A stretch of DNA of 64,000 bases from positions 25,472,869-25,536,868 of the forward strand of contig CM054114.1 in assembly GCA_028673005.1 (NCBI GenBank). The letters run 5' to 3'. How positions within the stretch are numbered: the first letter of the stretch is position 1; the number at the start of each line of letters is the position of its first letter. This document shows, piece after piece, positions 11,271 through 25,068 of this stretch. Made by a program: the position numbers and the translations under genes. The DNA comes from Tanypteryx hageni (lineage: Eukaryota; Arthropoda; Insecta; Odonata; Petaluridae). The notes under the pieces are model-generated. The model saw only the letters and a list, made by a program, of their open reading frames with translations. It ran no database searches and was not told the origin of the DNA.

Positions 11271-11799
11271 TCTCGACCCTATTATTTTCCAACTAATTGG
11301 ATGCCAGTACTTAAGGCTTGGAATATAAAACAAAACACATTCACTACAACTGGCTCTTCTATAACACGTTACACGATATATTTCAACAAGCACCACCACA
11401 ACACGATTAGTTTTTTATATTTAGCAAAAATTCAGACGATAAACTGAATACAATTTTTCAGAATTTCTGTAATCAAGACACTTATTTTGTGCAAAAATTA
11501 TTTTCTGCGACTTAACTATTCCAAAATATAAAATGTTTGATATTTTAGAAGTCCGCCATTTTGTTTCAAGATGGAGGATGAAAATAGTTTTCTTGGAAGG
11601 TAGAAACAAGATGCGTTGACATATGTCTAAACAGTTCTTGAGATACATGGGAAATTATACATAGAATTAAGGAACGAACTAAGTATGTAAACAGTATTAT
11701 AGCAGAATGAACGAAGTTCATATTGTTTGAATAAATTTGAACTCTTACAATTGTTTAGTAATATCAGGCAAAAATATTTGCATTACATGAAAGTAACAC
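11271..11799. other. AT-rich intergenic stretch
   Basis: No feature was recognised. Short open frames only. Confidence 0.4.
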
Positions 11800-12360
11800 T
11801 TAGCCCCATTTCTAAAAAACAATCAGATCCTGAAAGGAAGCTATAATTTATGAACGCTTAACAATAAGAAACGGTATTAAAATTATATTTTTTAGGGCAA
11901 AGATAAAAAACAGATGAATTAAAAAAATATGTTCTTAAAAATCCTTAATTGGAGTTAAGTTATTCGTGCGTGAAGGTTAATTTGGTAAATGGAGCGCAAA
12001 TAAAGATTTTAACCCGCAAAAGAAATGTTCCACGAAAAATATCCTAAACACTAAGTATTTTTCGAGAAAACTTTAGTTGAAACGAAAAATATTGACGTCG
12101 TGTACTTTTGTTCCTTTCGATTACTATTTAAATTACGGCGATCTGCCATCAATCCTAAATCGGTCTATATTACCTAGACAAAAAAATGCTGCGGAACTGA
12201 ACATGATGCTCCAGTGATTTTGATTGGAGACCTCTCTAAAGACTAAATTTCCACCGACCGACGCTTATATATTTCCGAAATTGAAAAAATATCTTCTCCA
12301 AAAAAGCAAGAGGATCTTGTTTTCTGGATCGCGTATTCCGCCCTGATTATTGACGGGGTT
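11800..12360 (+). repeat. Extra partial copy of the 5' flank of the duplicated unit
   Basis: 11800-12000 matches 6620-6830. 12150-12345 matches the distal promoter block near 7040-7110 and 21070-21220 ('ccaccgacc(g)gacg', a 'ccgaaa..aaa' run, 'aagaggatc..tttctggatc'). It stops before the TATA-proximal part, so it cannot drive a gene on its own. It implies a fourth, now reduced, duplication event upstream of psi1. Confidence 0.65.
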
Positions 12361-12919
12361 CAATAATCCCACTCTACAACATGGTTCGTTTTTTGTACCA
12401 AGTATTTATGTTTAAGGATTATGAAGTTAAATTACTTTTATGCCGTTGTCTCAAATTAACCTGATTGCATGGAATATATATTCAGAAGGCAACCAACGTG
12501 TTAAAAGAGGGACGAGTGTATCTGATTTATGACAAATATTAATGATGTAGTAAATAATCCCGAAGTAAACGTAAATGGATGGTATTATATACACTAAATA
12601 GCGGCTTTGTACATATATGTGAGAGGGATGGGAAAAGAGTATGATATTTAACCCAAGATAGCTGTAAAAGTTCTTAGAACGATTAACGATACAAAGGAGA
12701 CCATGAAAGAATATAAGACAAAAACTTTTACGTTTCTTTGTTGGCATTCTATAAAAATGAAAAACAGAGGAATTTTAAAAATGCTGAAAATAATGAAAGG
12801 CTTTCAGCAATAACCGCATGGAAATCAGTTAAGCACATAGAGATCAGATAACGATTTAACCCAAAAAATGAAAGTTAGACGGAAAGTAAAACATGAATTA
12901 CTTTTGAAGAAATTTTTAT
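12361..12919. other. AT-rich spacer
   Basis: No gene or clear repeat was seen. Confidence 0.4.
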
Positions 12920-13425
12920 ATTAACTTCATAATCCCGACGGCCTATCCTTTTCCCATTTCCAGCAATGAATATTAATCTCCAATCGGCCAATATTTGCGT
13001 GACAAAATAAATCGCCACTGAATTAAAATATATGAAGAAATATGTCATGCAGATGGAAACATTTCCCGCACCGAATATATTTCGTCTATTATTTTCCAGG
13101 AGAAAAAAAACACATTCGCCAAAAACAAGAGAATCACGATTTCTGTATCAAATGGATTATGAAAACCGTCCAAACACGTTCCGATCATAGACCGGTCCAG
13201 TAACTGCAACGTAAGAAAAAGGCGGGTATGTTACGTAAACCGGTGGGAGAGGGAGACTGAAGACCCGATAAAAACGGAAGTCATTTGGAAGGGGAGGGGT
13301 TAGGCTTGGCGATTTCCCGGGGCAAGAGGGAAACCTTTCGCCGATCGTATATAAATTGGATCGGCGTATCGACTGAATCACTTTCACACACAGCCATCTC
13401 AACGGGAAAGAACGCACATAGCACC
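12920..13425 (+). promoter_or_regulatory. Promoter region of psi1
   Basis: It is homologous to 6890-7396. It retains the bZIP-type palindrome tgttacgtaa at 13229-13238, the 'aacggaagtcattt' and 'aaggggaggggttaggc' blocks, and a TATA box at 13348-13355. By sequence this is still a plausible promoter, so transcription of psi1 as a noncoding RNA is possible (inference). Confidence 0.7.
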
Positions 13426-15540
13426 ATGAGGATAATGGTGAGTATACCAAGGAACAAATCCGCTGGCCCGACCCTAGACCTAGAATTCTATTCTCCGCAT
13501 ATTCTAAAATAAGTGGTTCTCAAAATCATGACATCCTTACCCATTTTTGATCTATAAATTAATACATAATGTAATATTACTTTCAGAAATTTTTGAAAAT
13601 CTATATTTGATTGCGATGAAAACTAAGATATAATATAAATAATATATAATATAAAGTCATTACAATTTTTTTACATACTGTAATATATATGTATATAAAG
13701 AATTCAAAATAATATAGATAAACGATTTTAATAATTAAATCGGATATTATATATATTGTCATTAAGGAAAATGTTATAAACAAACCGTCATAATCCGACC
13801 CATAAGTCAATGGCATGTGGTGGCTTCCATCGAAAAGGGAAAGTAATAACAAGTGAGGCCTTAAGTTAGCATGTCGTAAAATGTATTTTCTTTCACCCCA
13901 CACGGTCTATGCCTCACATCAAGATGCTTTCATCTGCGTAGAGACGATCTTTTCTTGGCTACCTGGAGCCTAGGTCGCAGGAGACCGCCAATTTTTCTGC
14001 TCTTTCTAATTGGAGTTTGATAAACAAGAAGGCCCAGGGTGTGAAAGTGTATGAACTACCTCAGAAAGTGAATGGAAAAAGCAACATTAGGAGGCAGTGG
14101 TTGAGAAAATAAAATTAACTTACCAGAAGGCGCTCCTAAATTTAAGCAACCTGTATGTCATAGCACGTAGCCATTGTGAAAATCATTTTTAGAAAATAAG
14201 AATATGATTAAAAATGGTCGATACTTGTTTTGTATAAATCTCTGCATAATGAAATTAACTATCAAAACTTTCGAGAATTTTTTGCGGATAAATAGACGAA
14301 AAAATACCCCCGGAATACCCCTTGTTAGTTCTACACATGAAATAAATAATATAATAGGAATTTTCTCCTTTCCACTCCTCTTTGACCTCGTGGTGCTGTC
14401 GACTTCGAAGAAAGTAGAGAAAGAAGAGAAGAAGCCGGAAGAGAGTCCTCGGCATTGGTTACAGAGGTAGATATCCTATAGGTGTCGGACACGGAAACGG
14501 CTACGGGTTACCATTGAGAAGTAAAGCTCAACAACTATGGTCTCCACGGGGCTCACATTATCAGCCATGACTTACCTATTGGGTACGGAGTTGAATTGGG
14601 ATACGGCTACGCTCTAGGCGGAGGTCACGGATTATATTATGGTTTAGCCCTAGGAGGAGGCAAATGATTGAGCTCAGGATATGCCGTCCATGAAAACGCG
14701 GTGCTGCCGTTGGTGCAAGAAACGGTGCCGAATTCGAAGTGGTATCGGATTAAGAGCTAGCCAAGCTATCAGCGGGGCACACCTCCATCCTCACAAGGTG
14801 AGTATGATACTCACAAAGAAAGTGCCTGTACCAGCCCCTCACCCCGAACCCGTTCCAATAGAGAAACACTCACTTCACCGTCCCAAGTCCCACCCCCGTA
14901 CCCGAGGACAGATCCTACCCAGTGCACATCGCCAGGTCGTAAGCAGTCCCGGTGGACAGGTCTTATCCGGTCCATGTCCCCGTCCCTGTAAAGGTCGCCG
15001 TTCTCGTCCCCGTAAAGTTGGTGAAACCCGTGGTCGTTCCCGCCGTGCACCATGTGCCCGTGCACAAACCCGTGCCCGTGATCCTCCCAGGACATGCCGG
15101 AGGTCATATTTACAGACTTGGCCACCTTAGCGGTGGGTATTAGGACAGAGGATACGGTGTCGGTGTCCACGGTTACTGCGCCGGATATTATGGTGGAGTT
15201 GCAGATCTTAAGAGATCTGGAGTAGCACCACACGTCGGCGGACTTGGGCACGGTGGGGCTCTCCTTCATGATCTTCGAGGTTACGGAATAACCCATGATT
15301 TTCCTGTAGTCGTCAAGAATATCCACCATGGACATGGATATGGTGGTGCCAATTAGGGTGGTAACCTTGAACATGGCGTTGTTGCCATTGGAGGGCATCG
15401 CGTTTACAGAGGAAAATCCAAATTCTGAACCTCTGGAAGGGCTCCCGGTGCTATTCTCTAGAAAACGCCGAAGCATCTCATTGGGGATCTCACTCTTACG
15501 TTACCCATCACAGGATATAAAAAATAAGTGACGCCGAGTC
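13426..15540 (+). pseudogene. psi1: broken duplicate of the Gly-rich / Pro-Val gene
   Basis: Exon 1 is intact (13426-13437, Met-Arg-Ile-Met, then GTGAGT). The exon 2 equivalent starts near 14379, but the acceptor AG is missing and a short deletion relative to psi2 removes it. The signal peptide gains an Asp (FPLLFDLVVLSTS) and the frame reaches TAG at 14468-14470. The Gly-rich part (14480-14700) is short and shifted. The Pro-Val part survives in two frames: about 14771-14870, then 14952-15143 after a shift near 14870. The 3' part keeps scattered Gly-rich matches and the 3' UTR block, but the polyadenylation hexamer is AATAGG. Several independent lesions make a functional protein very unlikely. 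Its long intron (about 0.94 kb) shares sequence with psi2 that the intact gene lacks, so psi1 and psi2 are probably closer to each other. Confidence 0.85.
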
Positions 15541-15585
15541 ACCAGTAATCTGTGAATAACGTCATATCATCATCGAAAATAGGCC

Positions 15586-16639
15586 TACCTGAGGATTTTT
15601 TATTTTTATTCATGTTTCATTACTTAATCGTTTTCACGAAGATCCTGAGCGTCAGTCGATTAAAAGTTTGGGGAAATGGAAAAAATAAAGATTGTTTTTA
15701 TTATAAAATGCATTATCATTCAGGTTTGTACCTTCTTCGACAGCTTTTCACTTTGTTCGATATTCAAAATCAATTTTCACTCTAATCACAACAGAATTAA
15801 TTGACTAAAATTATAAACTATACAGGGATATCTTGTAAATTCACCACCATAACTCTGGACACCGATATCCGTTACTTCCGTTGATATTCGTACCTTCAGT
15901 AATATTTTTATTCTCTTCACCTGCGGGACGATATTTCCAACTTCTATCTGCAAAATCTTATTTTTGGCAAAAATAGCTGTTTAAAATACACAAAAGAAGA
16001 TAAGCAGTCAATTAGGGTATGATTTACCCCTTGCTAATAGAACTGAATTTTAAGATTAGATTTCAAACTTTCATAGCGCAATATCAGTTATTTCCATCCT
16101 CTTGATGCGGTTTCTTACTAGTGTAAAGTCAATACTTTCACATAATACAATTAATAAACGAAAGTCTCTCATTTCTTTTTTTGTGTAAACACATCATGAG
16201 AGACGAAAACTATTGTTAATCTGTCCTAAACATATAATTTCAAACTTTTTGGAGTAATTCCAACAGCACGTAATTTTCTAATATAGGTTAAATATAATTT
16301 CACGACCTAGGTGTCGACGCTTAGTGTCATCATCTGGTTCTGAAATTATACATATGTTATTATCAAAATACAGATTAAGCTGTATTATTGCCAAAACAAT
16401 TACTATTTTATTTTATACACAACATCAAATACAATGTCTAAAAACATTTCTAATAACTGATTCATAATAATCACTAATAATAACTAACATTTCCATTTAT
16501 AATACGGAACGCTTTGATCGTGACTCATGACGGCGGTGCCACGCTCGTTGAATTTCGGCAAACTAAAAAATAAGAAGCCGCCAAGTTAAAGGAAAAATCT
16601 GTAATAAAAATACAAATGCGATTTATAGGAAAACATCCA
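15586..16639. other. AT-rich intergenic stretch 3' of psi1
   Basis: No gene was recognised. The open frame at 15552-15785 has no features of a gene. Confidence 0.4.
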
Positions 16640-18340
16640 TTCGATGCTTTAAAATTTCCCCTTGTTGTAGATTATTGAAGAACTGGGAAATGGCGCTAAT
16701 CTATAAAAATGTGAAACTAATTAATTGTGATAGAACGAATATTCGTAAAGATTTACGGGTTTTACAAAGTGGGAGAACATTGAAAAACATATAATGACGG
16801 ACTAGATTACAGTAATATCGTTAATACTGGTGATGTCCGATATATAGTGCTATGTATTATGATTTATTGATTTTTTAAAAGTTTATTATTAGGATATCAA
16901 GAAATGATTAAATAAGAAATAACATAAAATGTCTCAGTAGGCTCACAAAATTGCATTGTACCAACACAACGCTATAGAAATCAAGTTTACACCTCAAGTA
17001 ATTAAACATCATTTATGAAAATACATTAAGTTATAAATAAAGGCATTTGAAGACAGCTTAGCTTTCAGCTCTTTCATTACGATGTTCATTTTTATGGATA
17101 GTCAATAACGACATTTTATAATCTTCTGACGCATAGATATAAAGTATACACTGTAGATGAAACAAAAAATTTTGGAAAGCGTATGGCTTTTGATCTAAAA
17201 ATTTGGTGAAGGAATAACCGATGAGTTCAGAATTGAAGTTGCAATGAACAACATTTATTCCACAAAAAAATAATTAATTAAAGAATTGATGTTACTAGTT
17301 TCCTACTTTAAACCTGCATATATAAATAGGTCCATATCATGGGAAATACTGCGGCTCGCTAAAACATGGTAATGAAAATTGGTCTAGGCATGGTGATTAA
17401 TTTGAAAGTTTAAATCACTTCTTAAAATTTATTTATATATCTGTATATTGTTACCAAGTCGATATTCATTGTTTATACAGCAGTAATAAAAGTTTATGTA
17501 GCACCGATGAGTTTCCACAAAAGTTCATCTTTTGGCTTATGTAAACACTATATTGATAATTGGCGTACACATATTAAATATCACTTTAAATATAAAATCT
17601 TCGTGTGAAATATAAAATATTTTAGTCGTGACTCGTAAGAACTTCAGTAATGAGATTTGAGAGAAACATTTGTAAAAACGAGAAGGCGGGTTTAAGCAAG
17701 TGAAAGGCCCTCCCAGGACGCCAAAATTGAAGCTGCGCCAAATTACTCGTATTTTGCAAGTAAGAAAGACGACTAAAATTTATGCCCCGGTAACCAGAAA
17801 TAAAGCACCATATCATTGGCCAAAATGCAAGAAAATTACAGGTTTTAATACTCCGATCGAATATCAAAATTGAGAGAAAAACAATGGCGTTAATGAAACC
17901 ATTCGCCACTGATTGCGCGAGAAAGATAACCTCCTTTTACTACAACATGAATGAGCGTGTCTGTTATTAACGCAACCGGTTGATAATGAATTAAGAAAAA
18001 TATCTTCCATTTTCGCAGTCACGGAGCGATTTTCTTCTCACTTGATAATACAATTTCTATCGTAAAACCGAGTTAAGTGGGAATATATCAGGCGATATTA
18101 AGCGAGCTAATGCAACGACTAAACCCGAATAAAATACAAGTTTCTGGAACAGAATTAAAGAGGTCGGTGAACCCAATGCGCATTTCGGCCGAGAATAAAC
18201 CGAAATTATTAGTGAATTACGGACTGCATTTTAGAAAGTATTAGAAATCGGTGAACCGCCAGTGATGACAGCTGATTCGTAGTCGACTTGCGCATTTGCT
18301 GTGCCAATATCCTCTATAATATATACTCGAAAGATTGTTT
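16640..18340 (+). repeat. 3' flank of duplicated unit, copy 2 (behind psi1)
   Basis: 16640-17290 and 18090-18335 align with 10000-11040. 17640-18335 aligns with 39900-40530: 'gagagaaacattt(g)' versus 'gagagagacatttgc', 'ccaaaattgaag' versus 'accaaattgaag', 'ttgataatga(a/c)tta', and 'ggtgaacc..atgcgcattt'. It therefore links copy 1 and the displaced copy. Confidence 0.75.
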
Positions 18341-19084
18341 CTTTATCCGTCTGTTAACGGGAGAACTTGAAGACGGGAATAGCTAAAACGACGAAACATT
18401 GTATGACGTTCTTTTGTATCCAAAGAATGAGAAATAAATATGTTTGCATCTCATTCCGAAGGGCCCAAGTTTGATTTCAGGACGCATTCCTTTTTCTTAT
18501 TGGAATATCATGGTAACGAACGATGAGTATTTTTTATTTGCATTATAAAATTACTTTTAATGACCACAGAGACTCGGGAACTGAACTGAGGTACAGAGAA
18601 AAGAATATTTCATTTTATCCAGACGAATATGCCCAAAGTTGAACTATAATATATTTTGCATGGCAACTCAATTGTAGCCGACTTAAGACAATAGGGTTAT
18701 CCAAATTATGTACAGGAGGGTATGCTATTAATTATCTATGTATCCTATATATTAAAAGAGGATTTTGTGTTAGGCCGTGTGTCACAAGACAATACACCTG
18801 CGTAACATTATAGCGCGTTTTATAAAACGACTAGATAAAAGATTAAGATTAGATCTGAATGCCTCAATCAAAATTCCTTCTGTTGAAGCTATGGGGACGG
18901 GAGTAGCCAGGAAATTTTTCCAAGAGATTGTTACATTTCCATAATATTGTTGTTATTATTTTAATTCTTCGATCATGCCCGAGGGCAGATTAATGGACAC
19001 AGTGGCCTCTGAAACACATTTCTCAGATTGAAAGATTCATGGCCTTGGCTCTGTGCTGTTTTCTTTATGTTATAATTCGTTTTT
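18341..19084. other. AT-rich spacer with a Helitron-like 5' end
   Basis: Near 18746 the sequence 'tcctatatattaaaagagg', preceded by A, resembles the TC-starting 5' ends of insect Helitrons. No gene was seen. Whether it belongs with the element at 19085-20228 is unclear. Confidence 0.3.
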
Positions 19085-20228
<1,144 letters not shown>

Positions 20229-21129
20229 TTTTATTTATTCTCAATCATGTAATTTACTACAATAATATTTCAACTGTATAACCTATCTGCTCAGAGTTTA
20301 ACAAGTAGTATTTGCAGGACAGGCCTCTTGAGTATATTCCAAAATTTCACTTACATAGTAAGATATGCATAAGATCCTAATGATCTTTAATATCTCTCAA
20401 GGGCATTTTCTCACACTCGCTTCCCAAGAAAGGAATTTATTTTTTTAAATATAAACAGTCAACTATGTTTTTCAAAACGTGTACAATCGTAGCTATGTCA
20501 CAGGTGACTAATATGAAATAAGGCGCAAAATTCTATTTCTGGAGTTTCAACTATTAAAACAGAAATTAGACCTATAAGAATTATAGCAATGATTGAATCC
20601 TCATTACAAAATGGCTTAATTGTTTCCAATTTTTGTATTCCCAGCCAAAAAAGACAAAAAAGTAAATGCAAAGTTTAATAGTTTCAAAATTATATATTAT
20701 CTATTATTTACGTGAATCACATAATATTCAGATCCTAAAACCATATCTAACCCACACTCCCATCAAAACCCAAAGGGTGTTAAAAGAAGATGCCATTGTT
20801 GTATCAAAGCGTAAAACCATACCTAATCTACTCCGGTTCCTCAGCCCTATCTAAAAGGAGGAGCGAATAATCCACTTTACCCCAACACAGCGACAGATAA
20901 TCATCAATACTGGATTTTGGCATTTTCCGTCCATTTCTTTTGGCGAGAGAAAAGATTTCTTGAGATATTATCAAATAAAATTGAAAATCTCGAGGCCTAA
21001 ACTTTTATATTAATCCCGACTGATTGAAATCCGGCAAAATGATATTATTTCTCAATTGTCTAATATTAGCGTAACACTGGGAAATGCTACGGAGGTAAAA
21101 TATGAGAAGGAAATTTTCACCAATACAAA
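20229..21129. other. AT-rich spacer upstream of psi2
   Basis: The last ~150 bp share the distal 5' flank of the duplicated unit ('atcccgac', 'aatattagcgtaacac'). No gene was seen. Confidence 0.4.
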
Positions 21130-21494
21130 TAAATTTACACCGACAGACGTTCATCTTCCGGATTGAAATAAAAAATACAATTGCCGAAAACAAAAGAATC
21201 TTTTTTTCTGGATCACTTATTTTGTCAGTGGCTATGAAAGATGTGCAAACACGTGTTTATTTTACACGAGTCTAGTACCTGAAACGGAAGAATAAGACGC
21301 GTACATGTTACGTAATGCGCAGGAAGATGGAGATCGAGGAAAACGGAAGTCATTTGGGAGGGGCGAGGTTAGGCGTGTCGATTTTCGAGAGCAAGTAAGA
21401 AGAAATACTTTCGTCGGTCGTATATTATAACATGGGCCTTCGATTTGGTTGAATCACACCAACACATTAATCTCAACGGAAAATAACACAGTAA
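21130..21494 (+). promoter_or_regulatory. Promoter region of psi2
   Basis: It aligns with the promoters at 7030 and 13080. The palindrome tgttacgtaa (21306-21315), 'aaaacggaagtcatttggga' and 'gaggttaggcg' are kept. The TATA box is weakened to tatatta (21421-21427). Confidence 0.7.
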
Positions 21495-22389
21495 CTGAAG
21501 TTACTGGTGCGTACAGCAAGGGACATACATCTGCTGAAACGAGTATATTCTCAAGAATCCTATTCTCCGCATATTCTAAACCAGCGCTTCCTCTAGCCGC
21601 TAAGCACATGCGATCCCTTATTTTCGAGACATCCTCAAAATACTCGAGCTATCAATTAATATGGAAAGTGGTATTGTATTTAGACACTTTTTACATCTAT
21701 ATTTGATTGTGATGAGAATTAATGTCTCTCTAAGTATATGAATTATTTCTTTTCTACATAAATATTTTGAAGAGTGTGGTTGTTCCGTATAAAGTGATAT
21801 TTTTCGATTACCTACAGTTAAAAACTTTTGCATAAACAATTCTGCTGTATAACCTAGCTGAATTCACTACTTTTCACACCAGAATATACTAGGTGAAAGG
21901 TTTAAATAATTATTTTTGTTTTCCATTTGAATAACATGGGAGTGCCTCGAATTCAGTGTGCAGGACTTTTTCGTTGACATTTAAAAGGTCATAGAATGGA
22001 GCTATCGATGCAAAATTTATATTATCCTACGGGGAATTGAATAAATGTTTCTTATTCATATGGCAGAATTTGGAAAATTAAAAATTGGTGGAAAATCACG
22101 TTTTTTTTTATTTTAGGAAATTTTATTGCCTTTTTATGTGAGTTTTCCATGGCAACCTGCAATGTTGGCTTTCGAATATATCACTCGATTTCAAGGTGAT
22201 TTTAAACAAATCGACGAATAACGCAAAATTTACTTAATTCATTTGCATCCCATATTTTCTGAAAGTGAATGACATTTCCAATTACATTAAAAGTTCATCT
22301 ACGTCAAAAGAATTACATCCGTAGGCTGCCAAAAAAGTTTCAAATTTATCAATACTGAAAATGTAACCTTTAAAAAACAATCAACGAAG

Positions 22390-22690
22390 TTATTTACAAG
22401 GCATAGAGGAAGAAAGATGAGAGAGATAGGAGGAGAGAGAGGGAGTGAGAGAGGAGAGAGACAGAAGGAGAGAGAAGGCGTGAGAGAGAATAGAGTGAAG
22501 GCGTGGGAGAAAAGAGAGGTAAAAAGAAAGACAGAGGAGGAAGAGAGAGAATGAGAATGGTGTTTATTAGGGCGAGGTTGAGATTAGGAAATCTTTTTCC
22601 AGAGAATCGGAGAGAGGAAAGTAAGAGAGACTGGGAGGTAAGAAGAGATATTAGGAGTAAGAATAGAAAGTGCCTTAAATTTAATAACTC
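22390..22690. repeat. Purine-rich tract inside the psi2 intron
   Basis: Nearly pure A/G, with overlapping low-complexity frames on both strands (22394-22696 minus and 22503-22715 plus) that are not called as genes. Confidence 0.75.
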
Positions 22691-22735
22691 ATCCACGCAT
22701 ACCCGTCATATTTGATGGGCAATTACACTAGTATA
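22690..22735 (-). repeat. Fragment of the 'tgcgtg' dispersed repeat
   Basis: The reverse complement matches 31712-31757, including 'gtaattgccc', '(a)tatgacgg(g/a)tatgcgtg'. See the pair at 31712-32700. Confidence 0.7.
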
Positions 22736-25068
22736 AATATAAAGACGTGGAGACCAAATCCCACAAATAATGTATTGCTTCATTTCTAACCCTGTCCCTA
22801 GGTAATGGGATACAGGAAACTAAACGAGAAAATAGGTCTGTTCTGTACTGCTGCTGCAGATCACTTAAAATCTTTCTGTAGAATTTCAAGAGTCATATTC
22901 TCAATTTTTAAATTAGACAAAATGTAATAACTACTGATAACTACCGGAAAATTTATTAACATGTTTCATTACAAAATTACTGGAGTAGAAATTCTTAATT
23001 AAAACATTCCTTTAGAATTATATTTTAATTAAAATTTTGCCATACATAATCTCTACATTTTGAATAAATAGTTTGTGCGAAATAAAGCTATATACCGCGA
23101 CTTACTACAGTTAACAGATTTTGCACAAGGAAACCTTCGATCTAATATAGAAGAATAAAACACTTTTTTACCTGAAATAATCAATCAAAACAGCCGATAT
23201 AATATGTAAACCTGACTCTCAGGTTCCTTCCAACATATATCCTGACAATTGCTACATATACGTATATTGCTATAATAAATACCTATGGAAATCTAATATT
23301 TCAAAAGTCTAGATTTGTCAGTGCCACCTAAGTAAGAGATTTAAGTTTTTTTAATACATGACACTGAATTTGTTCTCAAATATTCCACAAATGTTTTGTA
23401 TTGATTTACAAACGAGAGTAACTCCGGTTACACTTACTAGTTTACAATAAATATATTATAAATATTCTGCGTTCACGACCATAATGAAAATCTATCACTA
23501 TTCTCTCTCCCTACGAAATGTTCAAGACCAATCAGTATGGAGACCTCTCCACTAAAACCATTTTCTTACCTCCAGGACTTATTTGGAGGAGGGCTTGAGA
23601 AAATAAAATTAATTCACCAGAATGCTCTCCTTTATATAACCAAACTGTTTGTCATAGCAGGCAGCCATTGTCAAAATCATTAGCAAAAATAGGAGTATGA
23701 TTAAAAATTATTTAAAACTGTGGATAATTGTTTTCTATAAATCCCCGCAGAAAGAAATTAACTGTCAAAACTTTATTGGAATGTTTTACGAAGAAATAGA
23801 CAAAAAAGTATAGGCCTCAGAAGCCTCCCTTGTTAATTATAGGGTTAACTACAATTGAAATAAAAAAATATGAATTTTCTCCCTTCCAGGCGTTCTCATT
23901 CCTCTTCGCCCTTACGGCGCTGTCGACTTCGGCGAGAGTAGAGAGAGAAAAGAAGCTGTAGAAGAGGGGTCTTCGGTATCAGTTACCGATGCTGATCTTC
24001 TATAGGCGTCGAATACGGAAACGTGTACTGGTTTCCTCTGGGAGGTGGCGTGGGATTGCTTAACAATTATGGTCTTCACGGAGCTCACGGTATCGGCCAT
24101 GGGTAACCTATTGGGTACGGCGCTGGATTGGGATACGGCTACGCTCTACGCGAAGGTCACGGATCATATTCCGGTTTAGCTCTCAGAGAATTTAGCTCAG
24201 GATATGCCGTCCACGAAAACGCAGTGCTATTGAGGCAAGAAACGATGCCGGATTCGAATTGGTATCGGATTAGGAGTCAGCCAAGCTATCAGCGGGGCAC
24301 ACCTCCATGCTCACAAAGGCATCGTACTCACAAAGAATGTGCCTGTACCAGTCCCTCACCCAGTACCCGTTCCAGTAAAGGAACACATACCTTTCACCGT
24401 CCCGAGTCCCACCCCAGTACCCTTAGACAGACCCTATCCAGTACACATCGCCAGGCCGTACGCATTCCCCGTCGAAGGGCCTTACCTAGTCCCGGTAGGC
24501 AGGTCTTATCCGATCCATGTCCCTGTAAATGTCGCCATTGCCGTCCCTAAAAATGTAAATATACTAAGACCCGTCCCCGTGAAAGTGTTGAAGCCCTTGG
24601 CCGTTCCTGTCGTGGACCGTGTTCCCGTGCACAAATCCATGCCCGTAATCATCCCAGGACACGCTGGAGGTCAATTGGAGGTGGGTATTGAGGCGAAGGA
24701 TACGGTTCGGTCTCCATAGTTACGGTCATCTATACTACGGTGATGTTTGAGGTCTTATGGTATGCGGAAGGGCACCAACCATCGGTGGCCTAGGACACGG
24801 TGGGGCTCTCCTTCATGGTCTCCGAGGTTACGGAGGGCATTTTACGGAATAACCCAAGCTCTGTCTGTAGTCGCCAAGAATCCTCTCTATGGATATGGCG
24901 GTGCCTATTACAGCGGTGTTCTTGGGCACTGCGGTGACGTCATTGGAGGCCACCGACAATGGTGCCTCAAAGGAGAATCTGATGCTAGTACCAGCAAAAT
25001 GCAGGAGTAACTTATGGAGGGTCTAACTCTTAGGTTACCAATCACAGGGATTGATGAATAAGTGACGC

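Larger units (their letters stand above)
21495..25068 (+). pseudogene. psi2: broken duplicate of the Gly-rich / Pro-Val gene
   Basis: The exon 1 equivalent at 21495-21506 reads CTG-AAG-TTA-CTG, so the start ATG has become CTG; the donor is GTGCGT. Exon 2 starts at 23890 after 'cccttccag', keeps a normal hydrophobic signal peptide core (AFSFLFALTALSTSA), then stops at TAG 23959-23961. A second stop and shifts occur near 24105. The Pro-Val module is open from before 24339 to 24719 and is well preserved (VPVPHPVPVPVKEH..., RPYPVHIARPYAFPV...). A C-terminal YGITQA motif survives near 24845-24857, and an in-frame end is not recoverable. The intron is about 2.4 kb and contains a purine-rich tract. 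Homology to the gene's 3' UTR stops abruptly after 'gtgacgcc' at 25068, where repeat DNA begins. Confidence 0.85.
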
